Assembly (NCBI RefSeq): GCF_015706575.1
Contig: NW_024037062.1
Location: forward strand, 6,134,811 to 6,198,810
Direction: 5' to 3'
DNA from: Patiria miniata
Lineage: Eukaryota > Echinodermata > Asteroidea > Valvatida > Asterinidae
Length of the DNA stretch: 64,000 nucleotides
In this document: piece after piece, positions 25,666-37,319 of the stretch
How positions within the stretch are numbered: position 1 is the stretch's first letter
How the letters are laid out: each line of letters starts with the position of its first letter
Notes under the pieces: model-generated
Told to the model about the DNA's origin: nothing
What the model saw: the letters and a program-made list of their open reading frames with translations, nothing else
The model's database searches: none
Made by a program: the position numbers and the translations under genes

Positions 25666-27388
25666 CTCAGTTGCTAATATCGACATTACCACGTCGCTTC
25701 TATTGACACAACAACATCTGAAAGAGAGTTTCGTCAACGATCCGACACATTTACATATCATTAGCGCGCAATTCCGAAGCACTTAAATCTAAGTCTATAC
25801 GCGCACGTCATAATACGTATATAGGACAAACCACAGTGCATATTTGAATTGAGGTGAGTAGTAAGTGTACATTTTGGAGTAATGCACTCGGATCTGTAAC
25901 ATGGGAACGAGCTTTCGGTGGGCATAAGCGGAATCCGGAAAAAGGCACTTTCGATGTAAAAGCCCATCGGAATACGAATTCCTTTCAGAAAAACTTAAAC
26001 CAAGCAAACACACTAACAATAGTGGCAAGTATTATCAGTTTAAATGACAAGGAATTGGGTAGAAAAATCACAGTTCTTCTTGTAATACTCGTTTAAACAC
26101 TAAAAACTACTGTTTAGTGTAAGAGCTAGTCTCGAATTAAAAAAATCCAAGAATTTTCTTTTCACTGCATAGCAAGGCTTACCAAAATCATAAACTTGAA
26201 GGAGTGTTCATGCGCCGACTGCAGTTATAAATTAGATTTAGTTCCATTACTGCCATCTGCTGAGATATCACATCATAAAAAACAAGCATCGAGGAAATCG
26301 ATAAAAGAGTGGTTTTGGTCGTTTCAGTCGGATTGTGTACAAACAGGATATCAGCAAGTCCGTTGTTTATTGCTTGAATTTCACAAAGCCATCTCAAGCT
26401 TCACTGTTGAGAAGGCTAAGAAAAGGTAAACCCAACCCATGACTTTTCCACCTAATCAATAGATTTTTGTCTCGATATCAAATTCCCGTTCAACACCATG
26501 AATATCATAGTTCATGTACCGGCCATGTCCGTTCTTTTTTATTGTGCGTTGCCTTGCCGACATGCTACGGGACCCGCACTAAAAGATCTGCTGATGCCTC
26601 GTTTTTGTTTAAACTGCTTAATCTAATTAGCCATTTTTGAAGTAATAATCTGAACCATTTGCCAGTTGAGTTGGTAAGGCACATCTCTGCGTTTATCGTT
26701 CCAGGAACAGATAATAAAAATGCACCTTGTACTGTACATGAAATTCCATATCTCCACCAACCATAACAAATACAGATATTGTAACAATGGGGATTAGAAT
26801 ATTTTAGTCATTCCCATTAGCTGCTTTAACTCTTCCCTAAAATAATTATGTTTATATTTTTCTTTAAGAATGTAAGTTACAAACATTAGTAAGTTGCTAT
26901 AACTAATCAGAAAACGTATTGATGTGTAAATATCGATATTTAAAGGAGAGTAGTATCTTTTCTCCGATTGACTTTGACAAATTATATCATTTAAGAGCCG
27001 TATTTTTAAATGTTAGTTTGAATTTTACGTTAAATACTTATTCGTGTTATAGTTAAATATTAAATGTTATTGCATTGGGGTAATTAGTTTGCTTTTGGTG
27101 AACCTGAAACAACTAAATATATATATAAATTGTTTAATAATGCAATATTACTTTGTGCGCAATAATGGGCGGTACATCAAAATATCGAACATTATTCTGC
27201 AACTTTAAATAGTTATCTGATCACAAGCCCTTCCCGATACTGTAAAATGTGATCTTGTTCTAATGACTTGCACATGTCGCTGTCTCATAAAGCCAGCTGC
27301 CCTAGTAATAAGAATTGGATGCATACAAACGTATCGCATTGTTTATCTTAAACATTACCCATCAATGCATCGTTGGCGATAGGGAAAC

Positions 27389-27481
27389 ATGGAAGCTTCT
27401 GACGGAGATGAAACATCAAAAAAAAGTAGGCTAAGTATCTTTAATGTGCGAAAAAGTGTAGCAGACTCCTGGGCGACAAGG
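27389..27481 (+). CDS. Possible first coding exon, unidentified
   Basis: An ATG with A at -3 and G at +4 opens a hydrophilic frame beginning MEASDGDETSKKSR. It could end at a donor-like CAAG/GTCTGA near 27484. No continuation exon or promoter was recognised, so this may be chance. Confidence 0.2.
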
Positions 27482-30400
27482 CAAGGTCTGAGAATCTACC
27501 ATCGGTGTGACAGGTGGCGGTGGTCAGGCTCCTTATGCAGCCACATCCCTAGCGCGCTAATTCCGACAGAATTAACACGCGTGCGCAGTCGACTGCGTAA
27601 TCAGTAACGATTTGCAATAACATGCTGACGGTTGATTTCCCATCATGCAACGGGGCTAATTGCGTTCAGGCGCTTGGAAATCGGTTGATTTCTGGTGGAA
27701 GGTGCCTCGAACGCGGCTGGAGGTTTAGGCTAATGAGTTGAAAGAAAAGGACAGTGAATTCTGTTACTAGCCGTGTAAATTGATTAAGAGATCGCGTCTG
27801 CTCGTGGGAATGTTAAATAAAAAGCCCAAGATATACCTGAAATGGACATGGTGTAGTGGTAAATTCATATAAGATCTAGACATGCAGCAGAGTAAACACA
27901 GCCAGCAGTCAGAAATTGGAGGAAAATAACTCCCATGCGCTTTATTGTATAAAATGGTTATTAATTTCACAATGAAATTTAAAACCGAATGGGAAATGTG
28001 AGAAATATACAGCACATACATCATGATCTGTAACATTTGTACACTATTTTCAACATTCTGTGTTGTTCTCCGACGGTGAAAAGCACTGAGTATTCTAATC
28101 AACACTTGTGAATTAATACACATAAACGTGAATTTTTATACCAAAAATGTACCTAATGCATTCATACATGAATAATTTTTCTTATCTGCTGCCCTGAATA
28201 ACCTGCACTTTGTGTTTAACGTTTACTGAGCGTTCAGTCAACCATGAAATTTGAAGTACTTCAAATTCACTCTCCACATTTTTATTAGCTTTTTTAATGT
28301 AGACTCAACATATCATGGGGTCCACATTGTTCCCATGCGATTCAATGACTGTTACGACCTATGACTCCCCGTTAGTGCACGGCAACTCACCCAAAAAAAC
28401 CCGAAGACAATAAAATGTATTTGGCCAGTGGCCTTAATTGGCAATTAGTGCTAAGTGCTCTTGATTGTTTTACTTTAGAGAGCGCGTAGAGACCGGCGTT
28501 CCCGCTGCTGTTTTATTGGTCTCCAGCCGGTAAATGGTGTATTAGCACCAACTGTGGGGATTCCCATTGCGTCTGGGAGTATAGACACATATGTATAGGG
28601 TAACGATGTATGCAGCGATTAAAACACCCGTGTGTTCGCCAAGCGGTTTTGCGTGTGTATGCACATTCATTAACATGCTCAAAGATACAGTCATCATTCC
28701 ATTACAATATTCTACCCCGCGATCGATCACTGGAATCGAATACGAAAATACTTCCAACCGCTTTTTTTTTTATAATGCCTTTGATGTAGCTCAGAGTGTA
28801 GTATCGTGCGAGAGTTTGTTGAAAACATGTCTGCTTATAAGGCGTGCACTCAGATACCATGCCTAATATAAATTATTGCAGTTGCTACATATACAGTGGC
28901 TATTCAAACAATAGTATCAAGTAAATGATTATGGTGTAGGAAAAATTATCTTTGATGTTGTATTAAAGATCAAATAATTGCTTTATAATAAAACCGAAAA
29001 AAACATACTATGGTTGTAAAAAAAGTCACAAAATAAAGTATCTTTGATAATGTATTGAAGCTTCAAAAATGGCTTTAATATTGCAAAAGCCATGGTTGTG
29101 CACAATCTGACTTTACCTATCAAAAATATCCATTTATAAATTCTCATTTGTCTTGCTTTTTTTTTATCGTTCCCCCTTTCGTTTGGCCAGCTGTGAAATT
29201 TTTAGAATTTATCAGCATGTGTGTTTCTGCTTTGTGACCGGATAAGTTCAACGCTTTAAAAACACACAGAGGCAATGAATCAAAGTCCAGCAAGTTCACG
29301 GCATGTGGTGGACTCGATTCACTCGAATCTCCTAAAAGCTAATTGATTTGCTATGATTGGTAACGTGAACTGGATGAAGTACATTACTCACACAGGGCTC
29401 ACTAAGAAGGTGCTAATGCCGTACTAATGGGACTTTGGATTGAAAGCACGCTGATCAGAAGAGAAAACACAATCGGCACTACCACCAAAGGTTTCAGGTG
29501 AAGAGGACGAGCTTTAATTGTTTTAAGTTGTTGGGATTTCAAAACTTTCAGCTATTCTCTTTTGAAAATCTGTTCCGCCTTATCAAAACAAATACTCCGA
29601 ACTTCGATAAACGAAGGTTTTGAGGTGTTGCCTTTAAATGGACCTCTTAGGTCAATAACATCAAATCTGTGTCTTGTTCACTTCAATGATATTGTGTATA
29701 ATCGCAGGAATGATCAAAACAATTTAACAGGGTTTTAAACATGGTTTCTTTTTACGACAGCTGTCAGGCCGACATGCAGAAACAAGTGAAATCGTGCCAG
29801 GGGCACTCATTTCCGACATCACGTAGTAAAGGATCAGACTTCCTTGAATCCAATGCCGAAAATTGAATCCATTCCGGGTCAAATGTGTTGTTGGGATTCG
29901 TTTTCAATCAGAGACTGTTTTTCCATGTGAAATAAGGGTCGACCTGACATTTCCATCGACTGTCTTAAAGGAATCGCCAGCAAGCCGTGTTATATCATGA
30001 ATGCATTCAAAGGAGCATTAACTTAACTCTAATAGCAGTTGCCACAAACAGCGCCATCATGCGGCCGTTTCATGTTGACCCAGTTTGAATTCCATGTTAT
30101 ATGAAATTTTCATTTTTGTTCAGTTAGTCTTAAAGTGATTACATTTTACCATTCTCATCAGTGAAATATTCTACTTTGTTGTCTTTACTCATCTATTTAA
30201 CGACACGAATTAGTTTAATAAAACCAAAGGAAGATTTAGATTTCTCAATACGGTCCACCTTGGTTCAAAGAGGATAAAAGGCGTTTCTTAAGGATTCATA
30301 CAAGCTTGGCCACTAGGTTTATCTTAATGTTGAATGATTAAAGTTACGTTTCTAAGAATTTTCGGGAGAGATTTGATTCGGGATAAATATCGCCAGGTGC

Positions 30401-31819
30401 CGTGTATTTTCGCAAACCTACCTTGTGTTCGAACTTATCATAATGGTTTTCTCTTACTAATCAATTTATTCTGCATAGTGTTATTTCATTAATCACAAAG
30501 TTATATTGCTTGCACCCGTACGTGACATTTAAGATCAAACCGAGCATGCTTCAAGTTTACTTCAATTCATTCTTGAAATTTCTACATGAGATTGTTATTC
30601 CCCTTGCCTGCCAAACTACTTTGATGAAATTCAACCCTGCAGCCAGACGGGATTTCCTAAGCAATCCACAGCGGATGTATCAAACACGATGTTCTATTAA
30701 ATTATTCATATTAATATTGCAATTTGCTGTTGGCGGATTTCGGGGGGATCTTATAGCTCCCCAATCCCTAATCGGATTGGGGAACTCGGCTCGACGCTAG
30801 TGACGAGTATCGTATGGGTAGCGCTTATTACTTCATCTTAACTCCCGTCTTCTACGGGAATATCAAACGGAACATTAAAATAAAAAGGCTTCGAAAGATA
30901 TGTAAATCAGAAATATCTTTCCTGCTACATTTAGAAATGTAGCTTGAATGTGTAGAGTCATAACGTTATTATTTAGCTAATTTAAATCGATTATTTTATT
31001 TCGTTATACTGAAAAAAAACTGCAGATGTTTTTTTCCTGATGACGAGTCCCTAATCTTTAAGATATCATAAGCAATGTTCAGATTCTAAACAGAAAGATG
31101 AGATGACCAGTTTCTTACTCTAGGCTAGAATTTTAGTTATCCAAGGTGTTTTCATGGAGCAGACAAGAAAAGACCTGATGTTTGCAGAAGAATAGGTCTG
31201 AAAATGCTACACAGGTGAAGCTTGCTTTCGTTGCCGATCAATTTCCCGGAAAGAAAGATAAGCTTTGCCAAGCGGATCAACTCTATCAGAATCATTTTGA
31301 AAAATGTTGTGGCCGTAGTAATAACCCTTATGATGATCAAGGAACAACAGTGGCGTTCCCCTTGCCATTTTCGACTTTCATCTCGAAACAAAATATCTTT
31401 TTCTAAATTGCTACTTTTCTAGCAGTACAAAGGTTATTCACTTTCGAATGTAACATCGACAGAAAAAAAAATCGACCCATGTTTAATTATTGAAAAGTAT
31501 AGCCTGGTTCCCACTAAACAATCGGTATCGATAATGTAGGGACCAGGAGCCAGTCTGATGGCAAAGCGGATCTGTTATTGCCTAAAACAAAACCTTTTTT
31601 TTATTCAGAGGGTTACAGATTTCCAAAGCGAAGAGGGGAAAACGGAGGTTCTTTTGTAAGAATAAACGTACAAGTTGATTATAAGGGGGGGGGGGGGATC
31701 GAATTTGTTGAAGAGCACGGGGGACACAAATTTAAAATCTACGATAAATCACACAAGAATGTAACCATTACTTAACATGAATAACCAACGGCAATTTTTT
31801 AATTTTTATTTGACATTAT

Positions 31820-32428
31820 GTGTGGACCCTAGCATTTGATTGGCGGGCAGTGTGGTTTTACATTGTGAGATGTAGCAGCAATGAAACGCATTGGTGGCCC
31901 ATCCGAGGCTTCGACTTTTTCGTTATCAGTCGAAGGTGCACACCAAATGGGCAGATCGGTAGTACTTTCTCCTTTTTTTGCGCTCGGACACGACATTATA
32001 ACAACTTGGATGATAATGCCTGTGCACTTCTGTGCCACACTGCATTTCCAACTCTTGCTTGCAAAGGTCACAAGAGAATTATGCGCCATGCCGATAAAAC
32101 TTTAAACCGAAATCAAACAGCGCGAGGAGGCAGTGATTTGGCGGTTGACAGACGCCTGCAATATTCACCTTCCGTTCCGCGATCTCGCTACTGTTTCTCC
32201 TGGCCTTACCAAGCGGGACGCGGTCGTAATTGTACGGGCGATGACGCTCAGACGCTGTGGATGGCTCGCGGCAAACCTCGGTGTTTATGGCCGGACGGAT
32301 CACGATGCAGTCTGAATAAATTCAAGTCGAGGTACTTTAGGGCACTCTCGACAAACCTGAGGCTGTCCAAGTTTAATGTAGGCGATCAACAACAGCATAA
32401 CAACAAGGTATTTCATTTACAAATGTAA
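31820..32428. other. GC-richer island with a 202-codon open frame of unknown meaning
   Basis: The plus frame is open for 202 codons, and other frames on both strands are also partly open because the segment is GC-rich. The translation is rich in W, C and R, shows no domain I know, and lacks splice context. It could be a regulatory island, a decayed gene or a transposon fragment. Confidence 0.25.
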
Positions 32429-33049
32429 CTGTTGCGCCGTTACATCAGACATTGTGATAAAGGTACATCAATGCCCACTTCCCCTCCTTAAAAGTTGGTC
32501 CTGTTCGAAGCTTAGCTTGGTATATTGCAACCTTGCATTACCACAGAATAATTCTCCACAAATCGTGTTTACTGTTTACATTGCTGTGGCTGGGATTGCC
32601 AAAAGGCCAAGGCGTCCACTTCCGCTCATCTTTAAAGGATTTCGTTCATATTCTCCATTTCCGTTTCTTTAAGCCATCTTCCATTTAAACAAGCTTCCCA
32701 ACGAAAACCTCACCCTTAGGGTAACCAATTACATTTGTGACTTTGAAGCTACAAGTGACGCATCCCATAAATCCCGTCTGTTTGTAGTATTACGCCAATG
32801 TTATTATCTCTTCACACGAACAAATATCGCATAGCTTCCGCAGCCATTCATGTTTGTTCAGAGGCGTTTTTTTTTTGCCAGAATGGTTCCTTAAACTACA
32901 AAATAGATCTTGTGTCCATAAGCAAGATTCTTTGCTCCAATAAGATTTTCATCATGCTCCTGCAATGAAAACCTACTAAGGCATTGTTTTAGTATTAGAC
33001 ACTACTACTAGCTTTTGTTCAACTTTCATTTTCAGACAATTGTCTACTA

Positions 33050-33695
33050 ACAGCGCGTCCCAAACTACCGGCAACTTTTCTTTGCGAGGCTCAAGCGTGG
33101 GCGCACAAACACGTACCGCCATTATTTTTATACCATGTTAAAGCTTGGAATACTAACTTTTCCCTGGTGAGTATTGGTTTGATATTTAAAAGAAATTTAA
33201 AATTATTGCGTTCAAATAAAGTCATGTCGTGAAACAAACTCAACCCATTTCCAGGAAAATCGATGATGAGGTACATCAGATGCAAAGTCGAGTCAACAAG
33301 CTGTTGAAATGACTAAAAAAAGAAAAGAAAGAAAGCAACAGTTGATTTTTTATTAATAACACGTTGAACTTGAAACGAAGAACAATATTTGGAATTTATT
33401 TAAAGTGTAGTCTACGTGGATCGAAAAGAAAAGGGAACACAGAAAGTAAAAGGCAACAAGGTCGTAAATGCGCATGATTGATTTTCCATGAAATCGTTTG
33501 AGTTTGTTTTTGACATGCCTTCATTTGAACACAAATAATTCAAAATCCTTTTGAAAATCAAACCAATATTTACCAGGAATAAAGATAAGATTCCATACTT
33601 TAAAATTACATATAAATAATGGCGTTTTGTGTTTCCGTGGCGACGCTAGAGCCTCGCAAATAAAGAATGGTTGCGGGTATTTTGGGACACGCTGT
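33050..33695. mobile_element. Foldback element with long inverted repeats (mariner-like ends)
   Basis: The ends ACAGCGCGTCCCAAA and TTTGGGACACGCTGT are inverted. The complementarity extends inward for more than 100 bp: GCGAGGCTCAAGCGTGG on the left against CCACGCTAGAGCCTCGC-like sequence on the right, and a central mirror of TTTGATATT / AATATTTACC-type sequence. TA borders and the TGTCCCAAA-type end suggest a Tc1/mariner relative. At 646 bp without a transposase it is non-autonomous. Confidence 0.72.
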
Positions 33696-33885
33696 ATATT
33701 CACCCCCACGCTATCGCATGTACGGTTTGTTTGATGTTCAGTATATTCTATGTGTGTTTTATGGGTGTTCACGTACACAAGCAACATAAATTGGGACATA
33801 TCATTCAAGCACGTGGCGTGTTCATCCATAATAGCTGCAGAGCACATCAAAATGTTTACCAGCGACGGCTAAGAAAACTGACCTA

Positions 33886-36089
33886 AATCGTTCCGATCAA
33901 TTGTAACATTAAATATTGGTGTATGTGTTAGAAAAACAGACAGATGGAAACAATATCGGCTCCGTTTTCCGTCATCGTCAAGCATATTAATAATTGTCTC
34001 TCCAGTATTTGTAATTCCACCTAATTCATTTCAAAGAGAAAATGTAAATTTTGTTTTCAGGGAAATCATTAATTGGGCCTTACACGAATGTGATTTTACA
34101 CACAATTAAGGATATCAATCGAAAGCCAATAATTTTATAAATTTGAAAAACACATATCGTAAGAATCATTCAAGACAGTTATTTGTTTTGAAGTTTTACA
34201 CTTAGTAATTGGGCATATAGATCGATGCAATTTTTTAAGGTTTTCTGGGAATATTGAGTTTTGACGATCTTAGCCCAATGGAGCCGAGCGCACGGCTACC
34301 GGCGTCGCATGAAGTACACGTTCCAATAATAAACACGTACCTGGTCAGTAAAAAAAAATGTGTCCCGTTAAATTGGTGGCGTACAACAGAAGTCATATAA
34401 AACGTCCAAATTGGGTCTTTGGCGTTTGGAGAGTGCTTTCATCAGCGTGGGTTTATTGCCCCTGTAGCGCTAGCTATCGATTGCCCAGTCCGACGGATAA
34501 CCCCCATATTTTACGGGGATATAGTGCTTCTTGGGTTTTATCCCTCTATCAGTTTTCTAGACGGCTGTTCGATGTCACATTTAAGCCGTGATGTTTTATT
34601 TACGTAATCGAAGAAAAAACAAATCACAGTGGATCGAAATACAAATTTCGATTTGAAATCGAATCAAACCTTACCAGTTATTAGAAACTGGTTCGGTGTT
34701 ATTTTAAATATCGTGCATTAGGGATAGTTTTTGAATGGCATAATTGTTTTAAGACTGTTAGAAACATTAGAATCGTATAAATAAAATGTTGCATTATATT
34801 AATTCACTGTTTAAACAAAAAGAGTTATTTTAGCCGATCTTCTAGATACGTTGAAACTTTCGAAGGGAAAAACAAACTGTTTCGAACTTAAATGTGCTGG
34901 TGTTCAGGATTTAAGTTATCATACATGGACAACATCATTGAGAATGCGTTAAACAACTTAACCAGCCAATTGTTCGCTTCAATTAGCATTCCTGCGACAT
35001 TGGCAGTGTATTACTACGGCCTTTCAATGCTTGTCAAATCGTCGTAAATTTCTTCTTTTTCACGACATCAAACAGTCACCTGGTTCCCATGAATCTTCAA
35101 AAGCAGTTTCCTGATTGGCTTTTGAAACCAGACGCGCCAATCTCATTTGTAAGGTAATCCAATTTTGGGCACAACACGCTGCCAACATAAATCTGCGGCT
35201 AATAATACGGCCCTGGTGACTTTCGTGGGCTGGCGATGGACTTGTCGAAGAGAACATATATCCCTACAATTGTAAAGAGAAACGATTTGGAGAAAATATG
35301 CCATGAATTTCGAGGCCAAACAGTTTGACAAGTGTCTTTGACTGCCAGTCATTCCCCATAATAAATTCTTCACAAAGACGATTGTCTACAAACTCCTGAA
35401 CAGTGTTATGGCGGATCGACCCCCCCCCCTTCAGCCACTGACTTATATTATGATACTCAACCCTCACCCCTTCGATCACCCCTCTTTTTTTCCAGAAAGC
35501 TAGATCCACCCCTGCTTTAAATAATAGCCCTAAGGTATCTTTGCTTATCGTAAAGTCATGTGCATTCAGTAACAGGAACTTCTACGACTTTAAAATCAAT
35601 CTAAAACTTAACATATAAATGCACAGGCAATTTCTTTAAAAGCAAGTACCAGTTAAGTTAACCTAGAAAATTGAAGTGACTGTTATCTTGGTGTTATGCA
35701 GAAGGAGAAGCCTGACATAGCTCTTGAAAGCCTCTTTCTTGACACATGCCGTCGTCTTAAACGTGTTTTAGTGCATATCCACAATACCACAAAGTTATTC
35801 TCCTGCTAAAGAATTTCCGGATAACCTATAGAGTTAAATGTTTGTTGTGAATTTCACGTCTGCTTGTGATATTACAGGCTTCTTTTATAAAACTTTTTTT
35901 TTTTAACTTTACTTTGGATTGGTTGTGTGTTGTTTGCTAGTTTCTAACCTTATGCTATGCTTTATATGATTTTATGGTGTTTTTTGGGGTGTGGTTTACA
36001 TAATAAAGTAAAGAGTGCTATTGTGTATCCATGTAATGTCTTATTAAACGTTATGTTTCAGGGGCGTGCAATTTATCACTGTAGCTGTC
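33886..36089. other. No gene recognised
   Basis: This interval is AT-rich with scattered short frames. It contains the small hAT-like fragment at 35.4 kb. Confidence 0.45.
35405..35515. mobile_element. Short hAT-like MITE fragment
   Basis: The right end CTAGATCCACCCCTGC matches the CAGGGGCGGATCTAG-type end seen at 47041. The left side has TGGCGGATCGACC next to a C run. It is a remnant of about 110 bp. Confidence 0.4.
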
Positions 36090-36324
36090 TTATTTATGAG
36101 ATGGAATTTACGTCGGGGTGTTGTAATTTCAATATCAGGTTTTGCCCTTCACCGACTTATAAACACTGTACACTCAGTGTGTTACCTCCAGAATGAAAGT
36201 GAGAAAAGATCACTCGAGTGGGAATCGAACCCACGACCTCCTGCTTTCTAGTGCAGACTATCACCACTCGGTTTGCGGGGTCGGTTAGCTGGTTCGAATC
36301 TGATGTAGCAGCGGGTACCGCAAA
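36090..36324 (-). mobile_element. Diverged copy of the tRNA-Ser-like SINE, inverted
   Basis: The reverse complement matches the 18.7 kb array in order: GCGGGTACCG-type leader (written CGGTACCCGC on the other strand), GATTCGAACCAGC, the tRNA-like block, CACTGAGTGTACAGTG, and GTCGGTGAAGGGCAAAACC. It then runs into the beginning of a second unit (CACCCCGACG). The anticodon-loop CTAGAAA and the T arm are recognisable but mutated. Confidence 0.75.
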
Positions 36325-36929
36325 AGGTCTTATTTAAGATTGCACTTTTTTATTACTGTTCCAGAGCTGTGGTACATAAAGTTTTAAATTCGCTTCACCG
36401 TTATAATTGTTTTATTGTCTACTTGTAACTGGGTATAACCTGCTAAATAAGAAATTAAATAAAATGAAACAAAATCAGCACAATGAGCTCGTTTGATGCA
36501 CTCAGAAACATTCCAGACATTAAATGGATTTCAATCCACCAATCTTTCAGCCTCACGTGGGCGCAGACAAATCAACAGTTTTGTAATACTCCCCGCTGCT
36601 TGTTCTACATTTGCGGACTCCGCTAATGCTACTTTGACAGGATATGTCACTGATGCGGTAAAGGTTTCGTATTTCCACACAAATTGCGAAATGCATGCCT
36701 ACTGGGCGCGACTTACATTGAATAAAAGACATAGTTTGTCAAGGTAGACTCGCTTCGTCCTCATATTTTATTAATGAGTAATACCATTCCATTGCTTCAT
36801 TTTTTTACCCAGCAAAATCAATGTCCGCGTGATCATTTTACTTTAGTTTCTTTTTTAAAACAAATATACACATTATTAAATAAGTCACACAAGCAACCTG
36901 ACTCGGTGCTTTATAACATTTTGTTTAAG

Positions 36930-37018
36930 TTGCACAACGAAATTGACTGGAGTGTGGTTTGAACCTGTGACCTCCGAATTGCTGCTCCGATGCACTTCCA
37001 ACTGAGCTATCCGGCCCC
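36930..37018 (-). mobile_element. tRNA-derived SINE (second family), inverted copy
   Basis: The reverse complement begins GGGGCCGGATAGCTCAGTTG (A box). It continues with an anticodon-arm-like CGGAGCAGCAATTCGG and GGTTCAAACCACACTCCAGT (B box and tail start). D-arm and T-arm features are tRNA-like, but the stems are degraded. Confidence 0.65.
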
Positions 37019-37055
37019 ATGTTGAGGGTTCTCCAATTCGTCAAGATGCATGAAA

Positions 37056-37225
37056 ACTGGAGCGGGTTTTGAACCTGCGACATCCGGATTGTTGTTCAAG
37101 GGTACTGACAAATAGGAGAACCGCCGACACAGGGCTGGATAGCTCAGTTTGTAAAGCACCGGAACGGCAATCCGGATTTCGTAGGTTCAAACCCCGCTCC
37201 AGTCAATTTCTTTGTACAACTTTGA
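37056..37225. mobile_element. Inverted pair of the second tRNA-derived SINE
   Basis: A partial minus copy (37056-37092) and a plus copy (37133-37225, GGCTGGATAGCTCAG through CCCCGCTCCAGTCAATTTC) face each other. They form a hairpin of about 35 bp arms separated by about 85 bp. With 36930-37018 this makes three copies within 300 bp. Confidence 0.6.
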
Positions 37226-37319
37226 AAAAGAAAATATCTAATGCAAATATACAGTCAGACGTGTCAGGTGACTATATAATCTCGCGCCATGGATGGAGCA
37301 TGCGCAAGTATTAGGGGAA

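Larger units (their letters stand above)
24440..33049. other. Gene-poor AT-rich interval
   Basis: Apart from the repeats at 25.1 and 25.5 kb and the weak frames at 27.4 and 31.8 kb, I see no gene, RNA gene or clear transposon. It could contain cis-regulatory DNA for the cholinergic locus, but nothing in a single sequence proves this. Confidence 0.45.
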
